A stretch of DNA of 48,212 nt from a virus, in IMG/VR virus record IMGVR_UViG_3300045136_000119, positions 1 to 48,212 of that record; one strand, given 5' to 3'. The notes under the pieces are model-generated. The model saw nothing but the letters and a program-made list of their open reading frames with translations, was not told where the DNA came from and did not search any database. Made by a program: the position numbers and the translations under genes. This document shows positions 15,536 through 24,487 of this stretch, piece by piece; the first letter of the stretch is position 1; each line of letters begins with the position of its first letter.

Positions 15536-17530
15536 CTATACATTAGATAATATTAAATCAATATGTTCATCATTTAATAATATTCCATTTGGATATATAT
15601 TATCATTCATTTGTTTAACAACATACATATATTTTCCACCTTTTTTAAATGGTCTAAAAATAAATTTTTTATTATTTTCACCTTTTACTGTTACTATAGA
15701 GTTATCACCAAATGCATTTATTAATTTTTCAACTTCTGTGTCAGATAACTTTATTTTCATTTTTTCTGCAGATAACATCATTCCATCAGAACCTAAAGAA
15801 GCAATTTGCCACTTTTTTTCCTCTGGATTTATTTCTGGTTTTTTATGCTTTGATTTTGGCATATCCATATCATCAATAATACTATCATCTTCTAATTCTT
15901 CTACGTTTTCTCTTATTGGGTTTCTTTTAAGAAGATCTTTTGTATATGCAAAACCCTTTATTGAACCAACTTGGTATTTATAACCTTTATTTCCCTTCTC
16001 ATCAACAATCTCATCAGATATTAACGTTACTACATCTAATGGTGAACCGTTAGTTAAGCCAATTCTATGTTTTACACGTTGACCCTTTTTAAACGGAGCT
16101 TTGTTATTAACATCTTGTACTACTATTTCACTTTTTTTTTCTTCTGTTATCTTTGTGTTTTCATTTATTAAATCAATCAACATTGATATTTTATTTCTTA
16201 TTAATTGAATATTTTTAAGACTTGCCTTTTTGTCTAATAGAGATCTTCTTAATTGACTTTTCTTATATTTAAGATTTTCATCTGGTACACCAATAGCTGT
16301 TAACAATGATTCAACAGTGTTTATAAACATATCATTTGCTATATCAACTTCTTCAATAACAGTTTCTGATGCTTGTTCATCAAAATTATGTTTATTCCCC
16401 TCATCATCAGATAACCCTAATGAAATATGTAAATTTTTTAGTATTATCCTCATTTTTGTATTTTTTTGTATACTTAATGAAGTATTTCTAAAAAAAGATC
16501 TTAAGTTGGTTTTTTTAAATTCAAAATTTTCCTTTGGAATTCCAAAAGCAATTAAAATATCAAATAATTGTTTTGATATTTTTTTGATGCCAACATCAGC
16601 TACCTCATCTTTAATATCTATATAACTTTCTTTTACAATGTCGGAAGTATGTAGTTCATCATTAAATCTTTGAAGCCACATTTTTGCACGTGGATTTTTT
16701 TGTATCATTCTTGATGAATCAACAATTCCGGTTCTTACTTTAGAAAAATTTCTAGTTAAAATTAATTGTGGAACATTTAATGTTAATAATGTATCCAAAA
16801 TTAATTTAGTGATAGGTGTCGCAAATTTAAAACGTTTTACAACTATATTTTTTTGTCTATCATTTTCATCATATTCAATGTCATCATCTTTTTCTTCTAT
16901 ATCATCATTTTTTTCTATTAATTTTTCTTCACCTAAAACTTTTTTTAAAAATTTATTTCCTAATGTTAACATTTTGTTTTCTCCTTCATTTTTTAATTTA
17001 ATATCATTTTTAGATAAATTATTTGTCTCAAAATCTTCATTTTCATTTTCATTTTCATCTTCATATTCATCTTCATCTTCATATTCATCTTCATATTCAT
17101 CTTCATCTTCATCTTCATCTTCATCTTCATCTTCATCTTCATCTTCATCTTCATCATCATTAGGCCATTCAACAGCAACTATATCAAAATCAGTAGAAAG
17201 TTTTTCTAATGCTGATTCAATACTGTCTTCTGTTCCTAACATTTTGCTCATTGCTTCTTCAAATTTATCTGCATCTTTTACGTTTACATATACTTTAACT
17301 ATTTCATTATCATCAGTTTCTAATCCAAATGTAACAGTTTCAATTTCTTCAGATTCTTCTTTAGATTTATTTAGTATATTATTTACTTCATTTTTATCAA
17401 TTTTTTTAATTTCTGAATCATCATTAATTTTAGAAATTAATGAAAGATCAATTTTTGGTGATTGACCTAATGCTTGAACTTCTGTTGTTATTTGTTTATT
17501 TTCGTTAATATCTTTAAATAAATTTTTCAT
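15536..17530 (-). CDS. Large acidic protein with an Asp/Glu tract and three internal repeats
   Basis: 664 residues, GAGG before the ATG. Residues 125-164 are an almost pure Asp/Glu run, coded by a repeated TTCATC hexamer on the + strand. Residues 238-292, 318-369 and 401-452 are three diverged copies of one helical unit (L-L-x-x-x-G-V-P-x-x-x-x-x-x-K-x-x-x-L-R then a helix). The C-terminal 200 residues contain a small beta domain (G-Q-R-V-K-H-R-I-G-L-T-N-G). No catalytic motif. Acidic tracts and neighbours suggest a scaffold, internal head or DNA-mimic role; none is proven. Confidence 0.5.
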   Translation of the reverse strand: MKNLFKDINENKQITTEVQALGQSPKIDLSLISKINDDSEIKKIDKNEVNNILNKSKEESEEIETVTFGLETDDNEIVKVYVNVKDADKFEEAMSKMLGTEDSIESALEKLSTDFDIVAVEWPNDDEDEDEDEDEDEDEDEDEDEYEDEYEDEDEYEDENENENEDFETNNLSKNDIKLKNEGENKMLTLGNKFLKKVLGEEKLIEKNDDIEEKDDDIEYDENDRQKNIVVKRFKFATPITKLILDTLLTLNVPQLILTRNFSKVRTGIVDSSRMIQKNPRAKMWLQRFNDELHTSDIVKESYIDIKDEVADVGIKKISKQLFDILIAFGIPKENFEFKKTNLRSFFRNTSLSIQKNTKMRIILKNLHISLGLSDDEGNKHNFDEQASETVIEEVDIANDMFINTVESLLTAIGVPDENLKYKKSQLRRSLLDKKASLKNIQLIRNKISMLIDLINENTKITEEKKSEIVVQDVNNKAPFKKGQRVKHRIGLTNGSPLDVVTLISDEIVDEKGNKGYKYQVGSIKGFAYTKDLLKRNPIRENVEELEDDSIIDDMDMPKSKHKKPEINPEEKKWQIASLGSDGMMLSAEKMKIKLSDTEVEKLINAFGDNSIVTVKGENNKKFIFRPFKKGGKYMYVVKQMNDNIYPNGILLNDEHIDLILSNV

Positions 17531-17553
17531 ATTATTTACCTCATTTATATATA

Positions 17554-19905
17554 TTATGCTTTTTTATTTAATAAAAAAGCATGTATTTTTGGTATTTTTT
17601 TATATGTTCTTTTTACTCTTCTAATAATTTTTCCTTTAAAAATTCTAATCGGAACTGTTCCAATATCAGATGAAGATGTTATTGCACCAGTATCGCTAGA
17701 AACTGTTGATCCGTTATCTTCTTCTTCTTTAAGTTTAACAATTTTAATAATATCCTTCAATAAATTAGGTTTAACATTCATAGTGTTCATAGGCACCTGT
17801 GTTAAAATTTTATTTGATAACTTACTAATTAAATTTAAAAATGGTGAATTAGGCGTATATGTTAATAATAAATTAAATACTTTTTGTATAACTAAATTTT
17901 TATCAGATACGTCTAATTCTTCCCATCTATCTATTCCATCTCTTATTATATTTATATTATTTGTTCTATTTCCCAATTTTAACGTGACTACTCTCATATT
18001 ATGGTGTTGTACATTCCAATCAATATTTAAAATATTAGATAAACTTAATGTATTATGAATAGCTTTAATTCTTTTGGTTAAGAAAGTACCTGCTATTTCT
18101 TTAAGTTTTTTCAAAGTATCTGGTTTAAGATATCGTTTAATATCTTTATTATCAGGATAAAATAAAACAAGACCCCAAAAATTTAATATACTCATATTAT
18201 TTTTATATTTTTTAAGTGATGCATTATTTGGGTCATATAAAAGTCTTTTAACATCTTTAATATTATTTTTTAATAATAAAAGAGAAGCTAATAATGTAGC
18301 AGTATATGCATTTCCTATTTGTTCTGCTGAAAGTGTTAATAACTGTTTTCTGTTAATTGCAGAAGATGATATACTAGATTCTAGTAAAATACATTCTTTC
18401 ACAAGTGTTTCGTTATGCACATCTTTTATTATTTTTCCATATAAAACATTAATTAATTGATTTACATTTTTACTCTTTTTTATTTGAGAAATCATTTCAT
18501 TTAAATCTTTATTTAATTCAGCAAATGCTAATAAGGTACGTTTAATAACTTCTTGGGTGTATCCAATAGTTTTTCCATTTTTTAGAATTAATTTATAATT
18601 TTGATTTTCATTTTTAAATGTTTCCAACTTTTCATTTACATTATCCTGTGTAGATTTTAATATTGCTAAAATCTTAGTTTTTACATCTTGAAAATTTATA
18701 TTTTCTAAATTCTTAGAAAAGTTATTAATAGTTTCTTCTGGTGTACTACCTTTAAATTTTCTAAATATTTTTTTAGCATCTATTGTTCTTGCTAAATTTG
18801 GTATGCCAAACAAACTTCCTATTCTTATTTTTGCATCTCCAAATATTCCTCCTCTTACTACAGGATCTGAAAGTGGATCAGTTGATTTTACATTTCCAGA
18901 TATGTTATTTCTAATAGCCCAATTAAATTGATTTATAGTAGTAAAAATATCTTTATCAACAATTTTTATTTGATCTTGAGTATTAGGATCAAGAAGAACA
19001 ACACCTTCTATACCTAAATCTTCATCTTTAGAGATATTTTTATCCTGTAATGATGGTTTAATTTTTCTAATTACATTTTGTAGAATACTATCTTTTATTG
19101 GAAGTTTAAAATTATTTAAAATTTTATTATTTAGATTATCTCGTTCTTTTTTGATTTTTTCTCTTTTTTCTTTTTCTATTTTATTTAAATTTATATTTAA
19201 AACATCAAAATTTGTTAGATTTAAATTTAATGTATTTGCAAGTTTGTTCTTTTCATTCAAAAATTTCTTAAGTTTATCAATTTCTTTTTTAAAATTAATT
19301 TTTTTAAAATTTATTGTGTCTATTTTTTGTGTACTCACAAATTTCCATCTTATATCTGTAGGAACTTTTTTAATATTGATACCATCATCAGTATCAAATA
19401 AATCAACTGTTATTATAACTTCATCATTATTGAGCTGTTTTGATAATTCTTTAATCTTATTTTGATCTGGTTTTTTATTACTATCTGTTCCTTCCACTGA
19501 TCTTAAAAATGTAATAAAATTATTGCCTTCTTTACCATATGTTATCATATTTGGTTGTTTACCAAATAATACTTCAACTTCTATTGCTTCGCCTGGTTCT
19601 AAAATTTGTGATAACTTATTTTTAACTGCTTGCAATGCTAGATGAGCTGCTTTAAATTTGGTTTCGGCAGGAGTATCTTCATAATCTGATTCTTTATGAT
19701 TTATTTTTTTTGATCCTTTACCTTCTCTAGAAGTGTAAAAATTACCTTCATTATCAAAACCAACTCTAAAATTAAAACCATCTAATTTTTCTGTAGCAAT
19801 AAACTTAGAAATGTTTTCTATAGTATCAATGAACTTATCTATTTCTAAATCTTCTAGATGATTTATACTTTCTAAAATATTAATAGATTCTAAAATTGTT
19901 ACCAT
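17554..19905 (-). CDS. Large protein with an ATP-dependent nucleic-acid ligase core
   Basis: 783 residues. Residue 40 is Lys in E-K-L-D-G (motif I, the AMP-accepting lysine of DNA/RNA ligases), followed by F-Y-T-S-R-E-G-K (motif Ia region), E-V-E-V-L-F-G (motif III), G-I-E-G-V-V-L-L-D (motif IV) and Q-I-K-I-V-D-K-D (motif V). So the first 330 residues form a nucleotidyltransferase that would seal nicks in DNA or RNA. The other 450 residues are helical with no domain I know. There is no OB-fold motif VI that I can place. No good ribosome site precedes the ATG. The substrate, DNA or RNA, is open. Confidence 0.7.
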   Translation of the reverse strand: MVTILESINILESINHLEDLEIDKFIDTIENISKFIATEKLDGFNFRVGFDNEGNFYTSREGKGSKKINHKESDYEDTPAETKFKAAHLALQAVKNKLSQILEPGEAIEVEVLFGKQPNMITYGKEGNNFITFLRSVEGTDSNKKPDQNKIKELSKQLNNDEVIITVDLFDTDDGINIKKVPTDIRWKFVSTQKIDTINFKKINFKKEIDKLKKFLNEKNKLANTLNLNLTNFDVLNINLNKIEKEKREKIKKERDNLNNKILNNFKLPIKDSILQNVIRKIKPSLQDKNISKDEDLGIEGVVLLDPNTQDQIKIVDKDIFTTINQFNWAIRNNISGNVKSTDPLSDPVVRGGIFGDAKIRIGSLFGIPNLARTIDAKKIFRKFKGSTPEETINNFSKNLENINFQDVKTKILAILKSTQDNVNEKLETFKNENQNYKLILKNGKTIGYTQEVIKRTLLAFAELNKDLNEMISQIKKSKNVNQLINVLYGKIIKDVHNETLVKECILLESSISSSAINRKQLLTLSAEQIGNAYTATLLASLLLLKNNIKDVKRLLYDPNNASLKKYKNNMSILNFWGLVLFYPDNKDIKRYLKPDTLKKLKEIAGTFLTKRIKAIHNTLSLSNILNIDWNVQHHNMRVVTLKLGNRTNNINIIRDGIDRWEELDVSDKNLVIQKVFNLLLTYTPNSPFLNLISKLSNKILTQVPMNTMNVKPNLLKDIIKIVKLKEEEDNGSTVSSDTGAITSSSDIGTVPIRIFKGKIIRRVKRTYKKIPKIHAFLLNKKA

Positions 19906-19939
19906 GTTATTGTTAAGTTATTAAAAATATATAATATTA

Positions 19940-19947
19940 TATTTATA
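19940..19947 (-). promoter_or_regulatory. T4-type late promoter box TATAAATA (- strand)
   Basis: Exact late box 35 bases upstream of the ligase-like start at 19905 and immediately after the terminator hairpin at 19950-19993. Terminator then promoter is a sensible order for a new transcript. Confidence 0.55.
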
Positions 19948-19949
19948 AA

Positions 19950-19993
19950 AAATAATGGAACTTTCTATTATAGAATAGTCAGTTCCATTATTT
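19950..19993 (-). terminator. Strong intrinsic terminator hairpin
   Basis: Perfect 13-base inverted repeat (AAATAATGGAACT / AGTTCCATTATTT) with an 18-base loop that holds an inner 5-base stem (TTCTA/TAGAA). On the - strand the stem runs into a run of six T. It would end transcripts coming from the DUF6447-like gene at 20062. Confidence 0.8.
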
Positions 19994-20061
19994 AATTATA
20001 AAAACTAAATAAAATTATAATCTTTTATTAATTTACACGTGTATATTAAACTTTGATTGAA

Positions 20062-20283
20062 TTATTTTTCATCTTTTTTTTCTGTTTCATTTTTAACAAC
20101 TTCTGTTAATTCACGAGACAGGTCACGTAATGCGGCTTCAGTTTTTGCTAAGTCTAATCTTTGTTTTTGTTGTTCTTCAACCCATTTTTGATAAATTCTA
20201 ACTAAAGCTTGGGTTTTAGGTGAAAGTTTTTCTACTTCGTACTCTACATTGTCAATAGTAATTGTTTTAATTTGTTCTGTCAT
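20062..20283 (-). CDS. Small DUF6447-like protein
   Basis: 73 residues, AAAGGAG before the ATG. The start T-I-T-I-D-N-V-E-Y-E-V-E-K-L-S followed by a helix with Q-K-W-V-E-E-Q-Q-K-Q-R-L-D-L-A-K-T-E-A-A matches the small DUF6447 family found in marine phages: a short beta-hairpin with a helical coil that lists 'L-x-x-L-x-x-x' pairs. No function is assigned to the family. It has its own spacing on both sides and a strong terminator, so it is probably a highly expressed single gene. Confidence 0.65.
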   Translation of the reverse strand: MTEQIKTITIDNVEYEVEKLSPKTQALVRIYQKWVEEQQKQRLDLAKTEAALRDLSRELTEVVKNETEKKDEK

Positions 20284-20387
20284 ATAATTAACTCCTTTTA
20301 AAAATATATATTATCAAATATTGATTATTTATGCTAAATTTTAAAATATAAAAATATTAATCTAAATTTATATCTTATATATGTATT

Positions 20388-21734
20388 TTAATCTTGATTG
20401 CCAGTGTCTTTATTCTTTTTTCTTACTAAATTTAATATATTTGTATTTTTTGATTCTGAATTTAATATTTTATCGGTTAAATCATCTTTTATATTTTTTG
20501 ATAATTTTAAATTATCTTTTTTTGCCTCTAATGAATAGACTGTCAAAGTTGATGGATCCCAACCAAGAACTATTGATTTTCCAACACCAGCAGAGTTTCT
20601 AGTTTTTGCAAATGATAGAACATATTCTCCAGCTGCTCTCATTTGATCAGTTTGAATAATTGATATTAAATTGTCTACAGTATTAACTTTTGAAATTCCA
20701 CCTTGAATATGTCCCTGATGAATTTCTTCAGCTTCTAATGCTGCTCTTCCCATTTGAGATGCAGATGCTATTGCACAATCAAAATCAAATCCTATTGCTC
20801 TAACTTCTTCAGAAAGATATTTATCTTTACCAAATAAATTATCTGCTGATATTTTTTGTGTTGGTGCCATAATATCTAAATAATCAATAACAAGTAAATC
20901 GACATTTTGTCCTGTAGTATCTTGAAATTCTTTTAAATATGTTATAATATGTTTTGCATTTGTTGTGCTTTCACGCATACGTTTAATAAAAAGTTTTCCA
21001 TAACTATCTCTTATTTTTTCTAGTTCTGAAGAAACTTTAGGAATATTTGACAAAATTTGATTTTGTGCTATATGTGTTATCATTGAATCTATACGCTTTG
21101 CAACAATCTTTTCAGAAAGTTCTAATGTTATATAGACGACATTATATTTTTGTTTTAATACATTGGCAGTTATATTTGATAATATAATAGATTTTCCAAC
21201 ACCACTATTTGCCATGAATAATGTTAATTCTTGTCTAAATAATCCACCATTAATGTTTATGTCTAATTCAGGCCAACCAGTTGAAATTGGAATTGCAGTA
21301 TTTAAAGTTTCCATTAAACGATTTTCTGGATCTTTAAAATATTCTGTTCCTAAATCTTTAATTAAACCAACAGATATAGCATTTTTTATATTTAATTCTA
21401 TTTTTCCATAATCATCTTTTTCTAATAAAGGAATAGATTCAATGAGTGCTGTTTCAATAGCTTTTTTCTTACAAAAAATTTCTATTTCGTCAGCAACATA
21501 TTTTATTTTATCATGCGATAATTTTTTATTGACAAAAGTAACGTTTGTTTCAGTTTTTATTGTATCTACATCAGGAATATTTTTATATTTTTCAAAATAT
21601 TCTTGAACAAACGCAACAACTTTTTTTAATGATGGGTCGAAATATGATGGTTTAATGATAGAATTACATAATACAAAAAGATTATAATCCGAAATTAAAT
21701 CATTAAGTAGTAATTTCTGTTTTTCTAAATCCAC
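20388..21734 (-). CDS. Replicative DNA helicase, DnaB/gp41 type
   Basis: 448 residues (T4 gp41: 475). The start is GTG, with AAAGGA upstream. Motifs of the RecA-like DnaB core are in order: Walker A N-S-G-V-G-K-S at about 176-182, Y-I-T-L-E-L-S (motif 1a) near 201, Walker B D-L-L-V-I-D-Y-L-D near 279-287, then A-S-Q-M-G-R-A-A (H3-type) and the R-x-x-G arginine region near 370-380. It unwinds the lagging strand template as a hexamer together with the primase, encoded 4 bases upstream. The order primase then helicase on one transcript is a replisome operon. Confidence 0.9.
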   Translation of the reverse strand: MDLEKQKLLLNDLISDYNLFVLCNSIIKPSYFDPSLKKVVAFVQEYFEKYKNIPDVDTIKTETNVTFVNKKLSHDKIKYVADEIEIFCKKKAIETALIESIPLLEKDDYGKIELNIKNAISVGLIKDLGTEYFKDPENRLMETLNTAIPISTGWPELDININGGLFRQELTLFMANSGVGKSIILSNITANVLKQKYNVVYITLELSEKIVAKRIDSMITHIAQNQILSNIPKVSSELEKIRDSYGKLFIKRMRESTTNAKHIITYLKEFQDTTGQNVDLLVIDYLDIMAPTQKISADNLFGKDKYLSEEVRAIGFDFDCAIASASQMGRAALEAEEIHQGHIQGGISKVNTVDNLISIIQTDQMRAAGEYVLSFAKTRNSAGVGKSIVLGWDPSTLTVYSLEAKKDNLKLSKNIKDDLTDKILNSESKNTNILNLVRKKNKDTGNQD

Positions 21735-21738
21735 TTTA

Positions 21739-22767
21739 TTATTTTCCTTTACTACAGTTTAATAATATAGACATTTCTGCTTCTATTTTATTTTTTGGAA
21801 TGTTTTTCATAATCATATTTACTGTCCAAGAAATTCCTGTTTCTATTACTGCCTTATTCACATCATTAAATCCTTCTGGTGGAAATGAAATTTCCCAATT
21901 GTTTTTTAATGCTTCATATGCTAAACTAGCACCATTTTTATCTCTTTGAATAACGAATATTATACGTCTTTTAACTTTATTTAATAATTCTTTTTTGACT
22001 TCATTTATAGTACTTCCTATTAATGCAACACCGTTAATTGGTATAGCATCAAACACGCCCTCTGTTACAAATAATGGAAGATCACTATACCGTATTAGTT
22101 CATCATAATTATATAAAATGGCAGTTTTATTTGAGGGGCAATTTAAATATCTTTGTTTTACATCATCATTAATACTTCTTGCTTGCCAATAAATTATTTT
22201 TCCTTGACGTAGAAATGGAATTATCACTCTGTTTTTAAATTCATTTTCAAGTGAAATATAAAAATCGTGATTTGTATTTAAAACTTTACGTTTGAGTAAA
22301 TAATTTACAACATTTTTTTCAAGATCATTTTGAGGATTAGTTTTATTTATTTTTATACTGTTTTTTGGTAATTTTACTTCAGGTGTAAAAAATGTCAATC
22401 TGCTTTTATTATTGAGTTGATCTAAAGTTATTATTTCTTTTTCTTCATTTTTTGAATTTATTTTTAAATTTAATCCCCCATTTTTTATAAAGTTTTCAGC
22501 TAATATTTTATCTATTTCATCATCTGGTATTTGAAAAGCATTTAAAATTTTTCTAAATTTTTTAGACATGTGTGTTGAACCTTCTTCAAATACACCATCA
22601 GTTCCACAATTAAAACAATTAAATCCTATGATATTTCCATCAAATTTAAAACCACCACGTGGTTTATAATCATTACAGACGGCACAGATTACTGGCTCAA
22701 AACCAGTATTAGCCTTTTTGTAATTAAATGAAATTTTACTTCTGATTAAATCTTCTATTTTTTTCAT
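21739..22767 (-). CDS. DNA primase, gp61 type
   Basis: 342 residues, the same length as T4 gp61. Residues 28-54 form a zinc ribbon, C28-x2-C31 and C51-x2-C54. The TOPRIM core is seen as L-F-V-T-E-G-V-F-D-A-I near 233 (catalytic Glu) and the acidic V-I-Q-R-D-K-N-G near 275. It makes the RNA primers for lagging-strand synthesis and partners the helicase next to it. The start overlaps the upstream lytic transglycosylase stop (TAATG), so it is co-translated. Confidence 0.88.
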   Translation of the reverse strand: MKKIEDLIRSKISFNYKKANTGFEPVICAVCNDYKPRGGFKFDGNIIGFNCFNCGTDGVFEEGSTHMSKKFRKILNAFQIPDDEIDKILAENFIKNGGLNLKINSKNEEKEIITLDQLNNKSRLTFFTPEVKLPKNSIKINKTNPQNDLEKNVVNYLLKRKVLNTNHDFYISLENEFKNRVIIPFLRQGKIIYWQARSINDDVKQRYLNCPSNKTAILYNYDELIRYSDLPLFVTEGVFDAIPINGVALIGSTINEVKKELLNKVKRRIIFVIQRDKNGASLAYEALKNNWEISFPPEGFNDVNKAVIETGISWTVNMIMKNIPKNKIEAEMSILLNCSKGK

Positions 22768-23414
22768 TAAAGTTTAGACATATATTGTTTTACTTTTTTG
22801 ACATATTCTAAATTTACAATATTTTCACCAAGTTGTTTAGCACTATTAATACCTTTATTATAAGCACCAATTATAAAATTACTATCTTTATTATATCTAC
22901 TTATAATTAGAAGATATTTTGATGCAACTTCAATATTAAATTCATCATTCATAATTAGATGAGCAATAATTTCTTCATCTGTATCAGTATGAAAATTATA
23001 TTTATTTTTAATATCTGGATATGTTTTGAGAACATCTTTAGCAGCATCAAGTTTAATTTGAGCTATACCATAATATCTTTCATTAGTTTTAAGTCCAAAT
23101 TCTTGACCAGCAACTTTAAAAGATTTCATATCTCCAGCACGTGTTTCTTGAAGTAAAATTGCTTGGAGTATTTCAGGATGTTTATGACCATCTTCTTTTG
23201 CTGTTTTATAAGCAAAATTTAGAATACGATTTTGTTCTATTGTTAATTTTTCCGGTAGAAGAATAGCAGAATTTGAACCACCAACAATTTTTCCATTATT
23301 TTTTGGTGCAATGACAGATGTACCAACATATGTATTTATATTTTTATAATACAAAAATAAACAACTTAAAAAAATTGCAATAAAAAATGACAATATAGAA
23401 ATTGTTAATTTCAA
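22767..23414 (-). CDS. Membrane-anchored lysozyme-like / SLT transglycosylase
   Basis: 215 residues from a TTG start with AGGAG at good spacing. Residues 4-22 are hydrophobic (ISILSFFIAIFLSCLFLYY), a signal anchor. The rest is lysozyme-like: I-L-Q-A-I-L-L-Q-E-T-R-A-G (catalytic Glu), Y-Y-G-I-A-Q-I-K, and N-F-I-I-G-A-Y-N-K-G. So it would act in the periplasm on peptidoglycan glycan chains. It lies in the replication block but behind its own late box, so it may be an extra endolysin, signal-arrest type. The window thus encodes two separate glycan-cutting enzymes. Confidence 0.7.
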   Translation of the reverse strand: MKLTISILSFFIAIFLSCLFLYYKNINTYVGTSVIAPKNNGKIVGGSNSAILLPEKLTIEQNRILNFAYKTAKEDGHKHPEILQAILLQETRAGDMKSFKVAGQEFGLKTNERYYGIAQIKLDAAKDVLKTYPDIKNKYNFHTDTDEEIIAHLIMNDEFNIEVASKYLLIISRYNKDSNFIIGAYNKGINSAKQLGENIVNLEYVKKVKQYMSKL

Positions 23415-23480
23415 TTTTTTCTCCTAGTTGTTAAACACGCAAATATTAATTTAATTATATAATATAGGTATTATGATGGT

Positions 23481-23488
23481 TATTTATA
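23481..23488 (-). promoter_or_regulatory. T4-type late promoter box TATAAATA (- strand)
   Basis: Exact late box 67 bases before the TTG start of the lysozyme-like gene (23414) and past the end of the endonuclease gene (23531). It supports late timing for that gene. Confidence 0.5.
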
Positions 23489-23530
23489 ATTATATATCAA
23501 ATTTTATAAAATATAAATATATTCAATATG

Positions 23531-24487
23531 TTATTTTTCATACAAATATACATAATTTCCAGAATCAAATATTCTATCCCAATTATTTATTTTCATATTT
23601 TCTAATTCTGTTTTATTTTCATCAAAAATTTCTAATAATCTTTTTAATTTATGTTTTTGAAATGTAGATCTATGATATTTTTTATCTGGTGTTTTAAAAT
23701 ACCAATAACAAGGAAAAGATTTTTCCTTTAGTTTAAATCCTAAATTTTCATAAAGTTTGCCATTACTATATCGTCTATCTGCATATGAAATAATCTTTTT
23801 AGGATTAAATGTTTTAACAAAATGACTAAAAATTTTTGATGCTCCACCTATTAAATTCACGTTATTTATTGTAGAATATCTTAAAATTTCCCAATCAATA
23901 TTTTTATTATATCTTGGTTTACTGAATGTCATGATACTTATAATTTTATTATTATGTATTAATCCAAATGAATTAACACAAGAATTTCCCGGGCCTTGAA
24001 TATGTGTTTCTGATAAAAATTGTCTAGTTTTTTTGGAATCTATTTGTATTACTTCACAATTTCTTGCATAAATTTTTATTTCTGATAATCCTAAAATATG
24101 TTTTATTCTAGATAAAACAATATCTGGCTTTGTTATTAGTTCATCTTCAAAAACCTGAATTAATCTCCATCCGTTATTTTCAAATGTTTCTAATTGTGTT
24201 AAGTTATATTTTTTATCATTAATTTTTCTTTCACATCTTTCTGAAAACAACAAAATATCTATTGCTATTTTTTTATTAAAATCTGCAAATGGGATTGTAT
24301 AGCCAAATATATTAACATCGTGTGTTAAATTATTTAAAAAATCTATATTTATTTGATTATTATTTGTTTGTATAGTAGATATTGGTCTATCTGGCAATGT
24401 TTCTTTTAGATGCTTATAATTTTTAAATTTAAATTTTTTACCATTTTCATCAATTAATGAAATTTCTTTAGATAACAATTTATTCAT
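23531..24487 (-). CDS. Vsr/Hef-like mobile endonuclease with C-terminal acetyltransferase-like region
   Basis: 318 residues, overlapping the upstream HNH gene by 4 bases. Residues 68-115 have the Vsr/PD-(D/E)XK-like pattern (K-I-A-I-D-I-L-L, then W-R-L-I-Q-V-F-E-D-E). Residues 145-300 match the domain often found behind such nucleases in phages: F-L-S-E-T-H-I-Q-G-P-G, G-L-I-H-N-N-K-I-I-S-I-M-T-F, R-Y-S-T-I-N-N-V-N-L-I-G-G-A-S, Y-A-D-R-R-Y-S-N-G-x-L-Y. Members act as homing endonucleases in T4-like genomes. It is probably a selfish insertion in the replication block. Confidence 0.65.
   Translation of the reverse strand: MNKLLSKEISLIDENGKKFKFKNYKHLKETLPDRPISTIQTNNNQINIDFLNNLTHDVNIFGYTIPFADFNKKIAIDILLFSERCERKINDKKYNLTQLETFENNGWRLIQVFEDELITKPDIVLSRIKHILGLSEIKIYARNCEVIQIDSKKTRQFLSETHIQGPGNSCVNSFGLIHNNKIISIMTFSKPRYNKNIDWEILRYSTINNVNLIGGASKIFSHFVKTFNPKKIISYADRRYSNGKLYENLGFKLKEKSFPCYWYFKTPDKKYHRSTFQKHKLKRLLEIFDENKTELENMKINNWDRIFDSGNYVYLYEK

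Noticed and set aside
16809-17465. Long + strand frame rich in Ser
   Set aside because: It is the mirror of the acidic tract of the - strand gene; the poly-Ser stretch comes from TCATCT repeats and there is no ribosome site.
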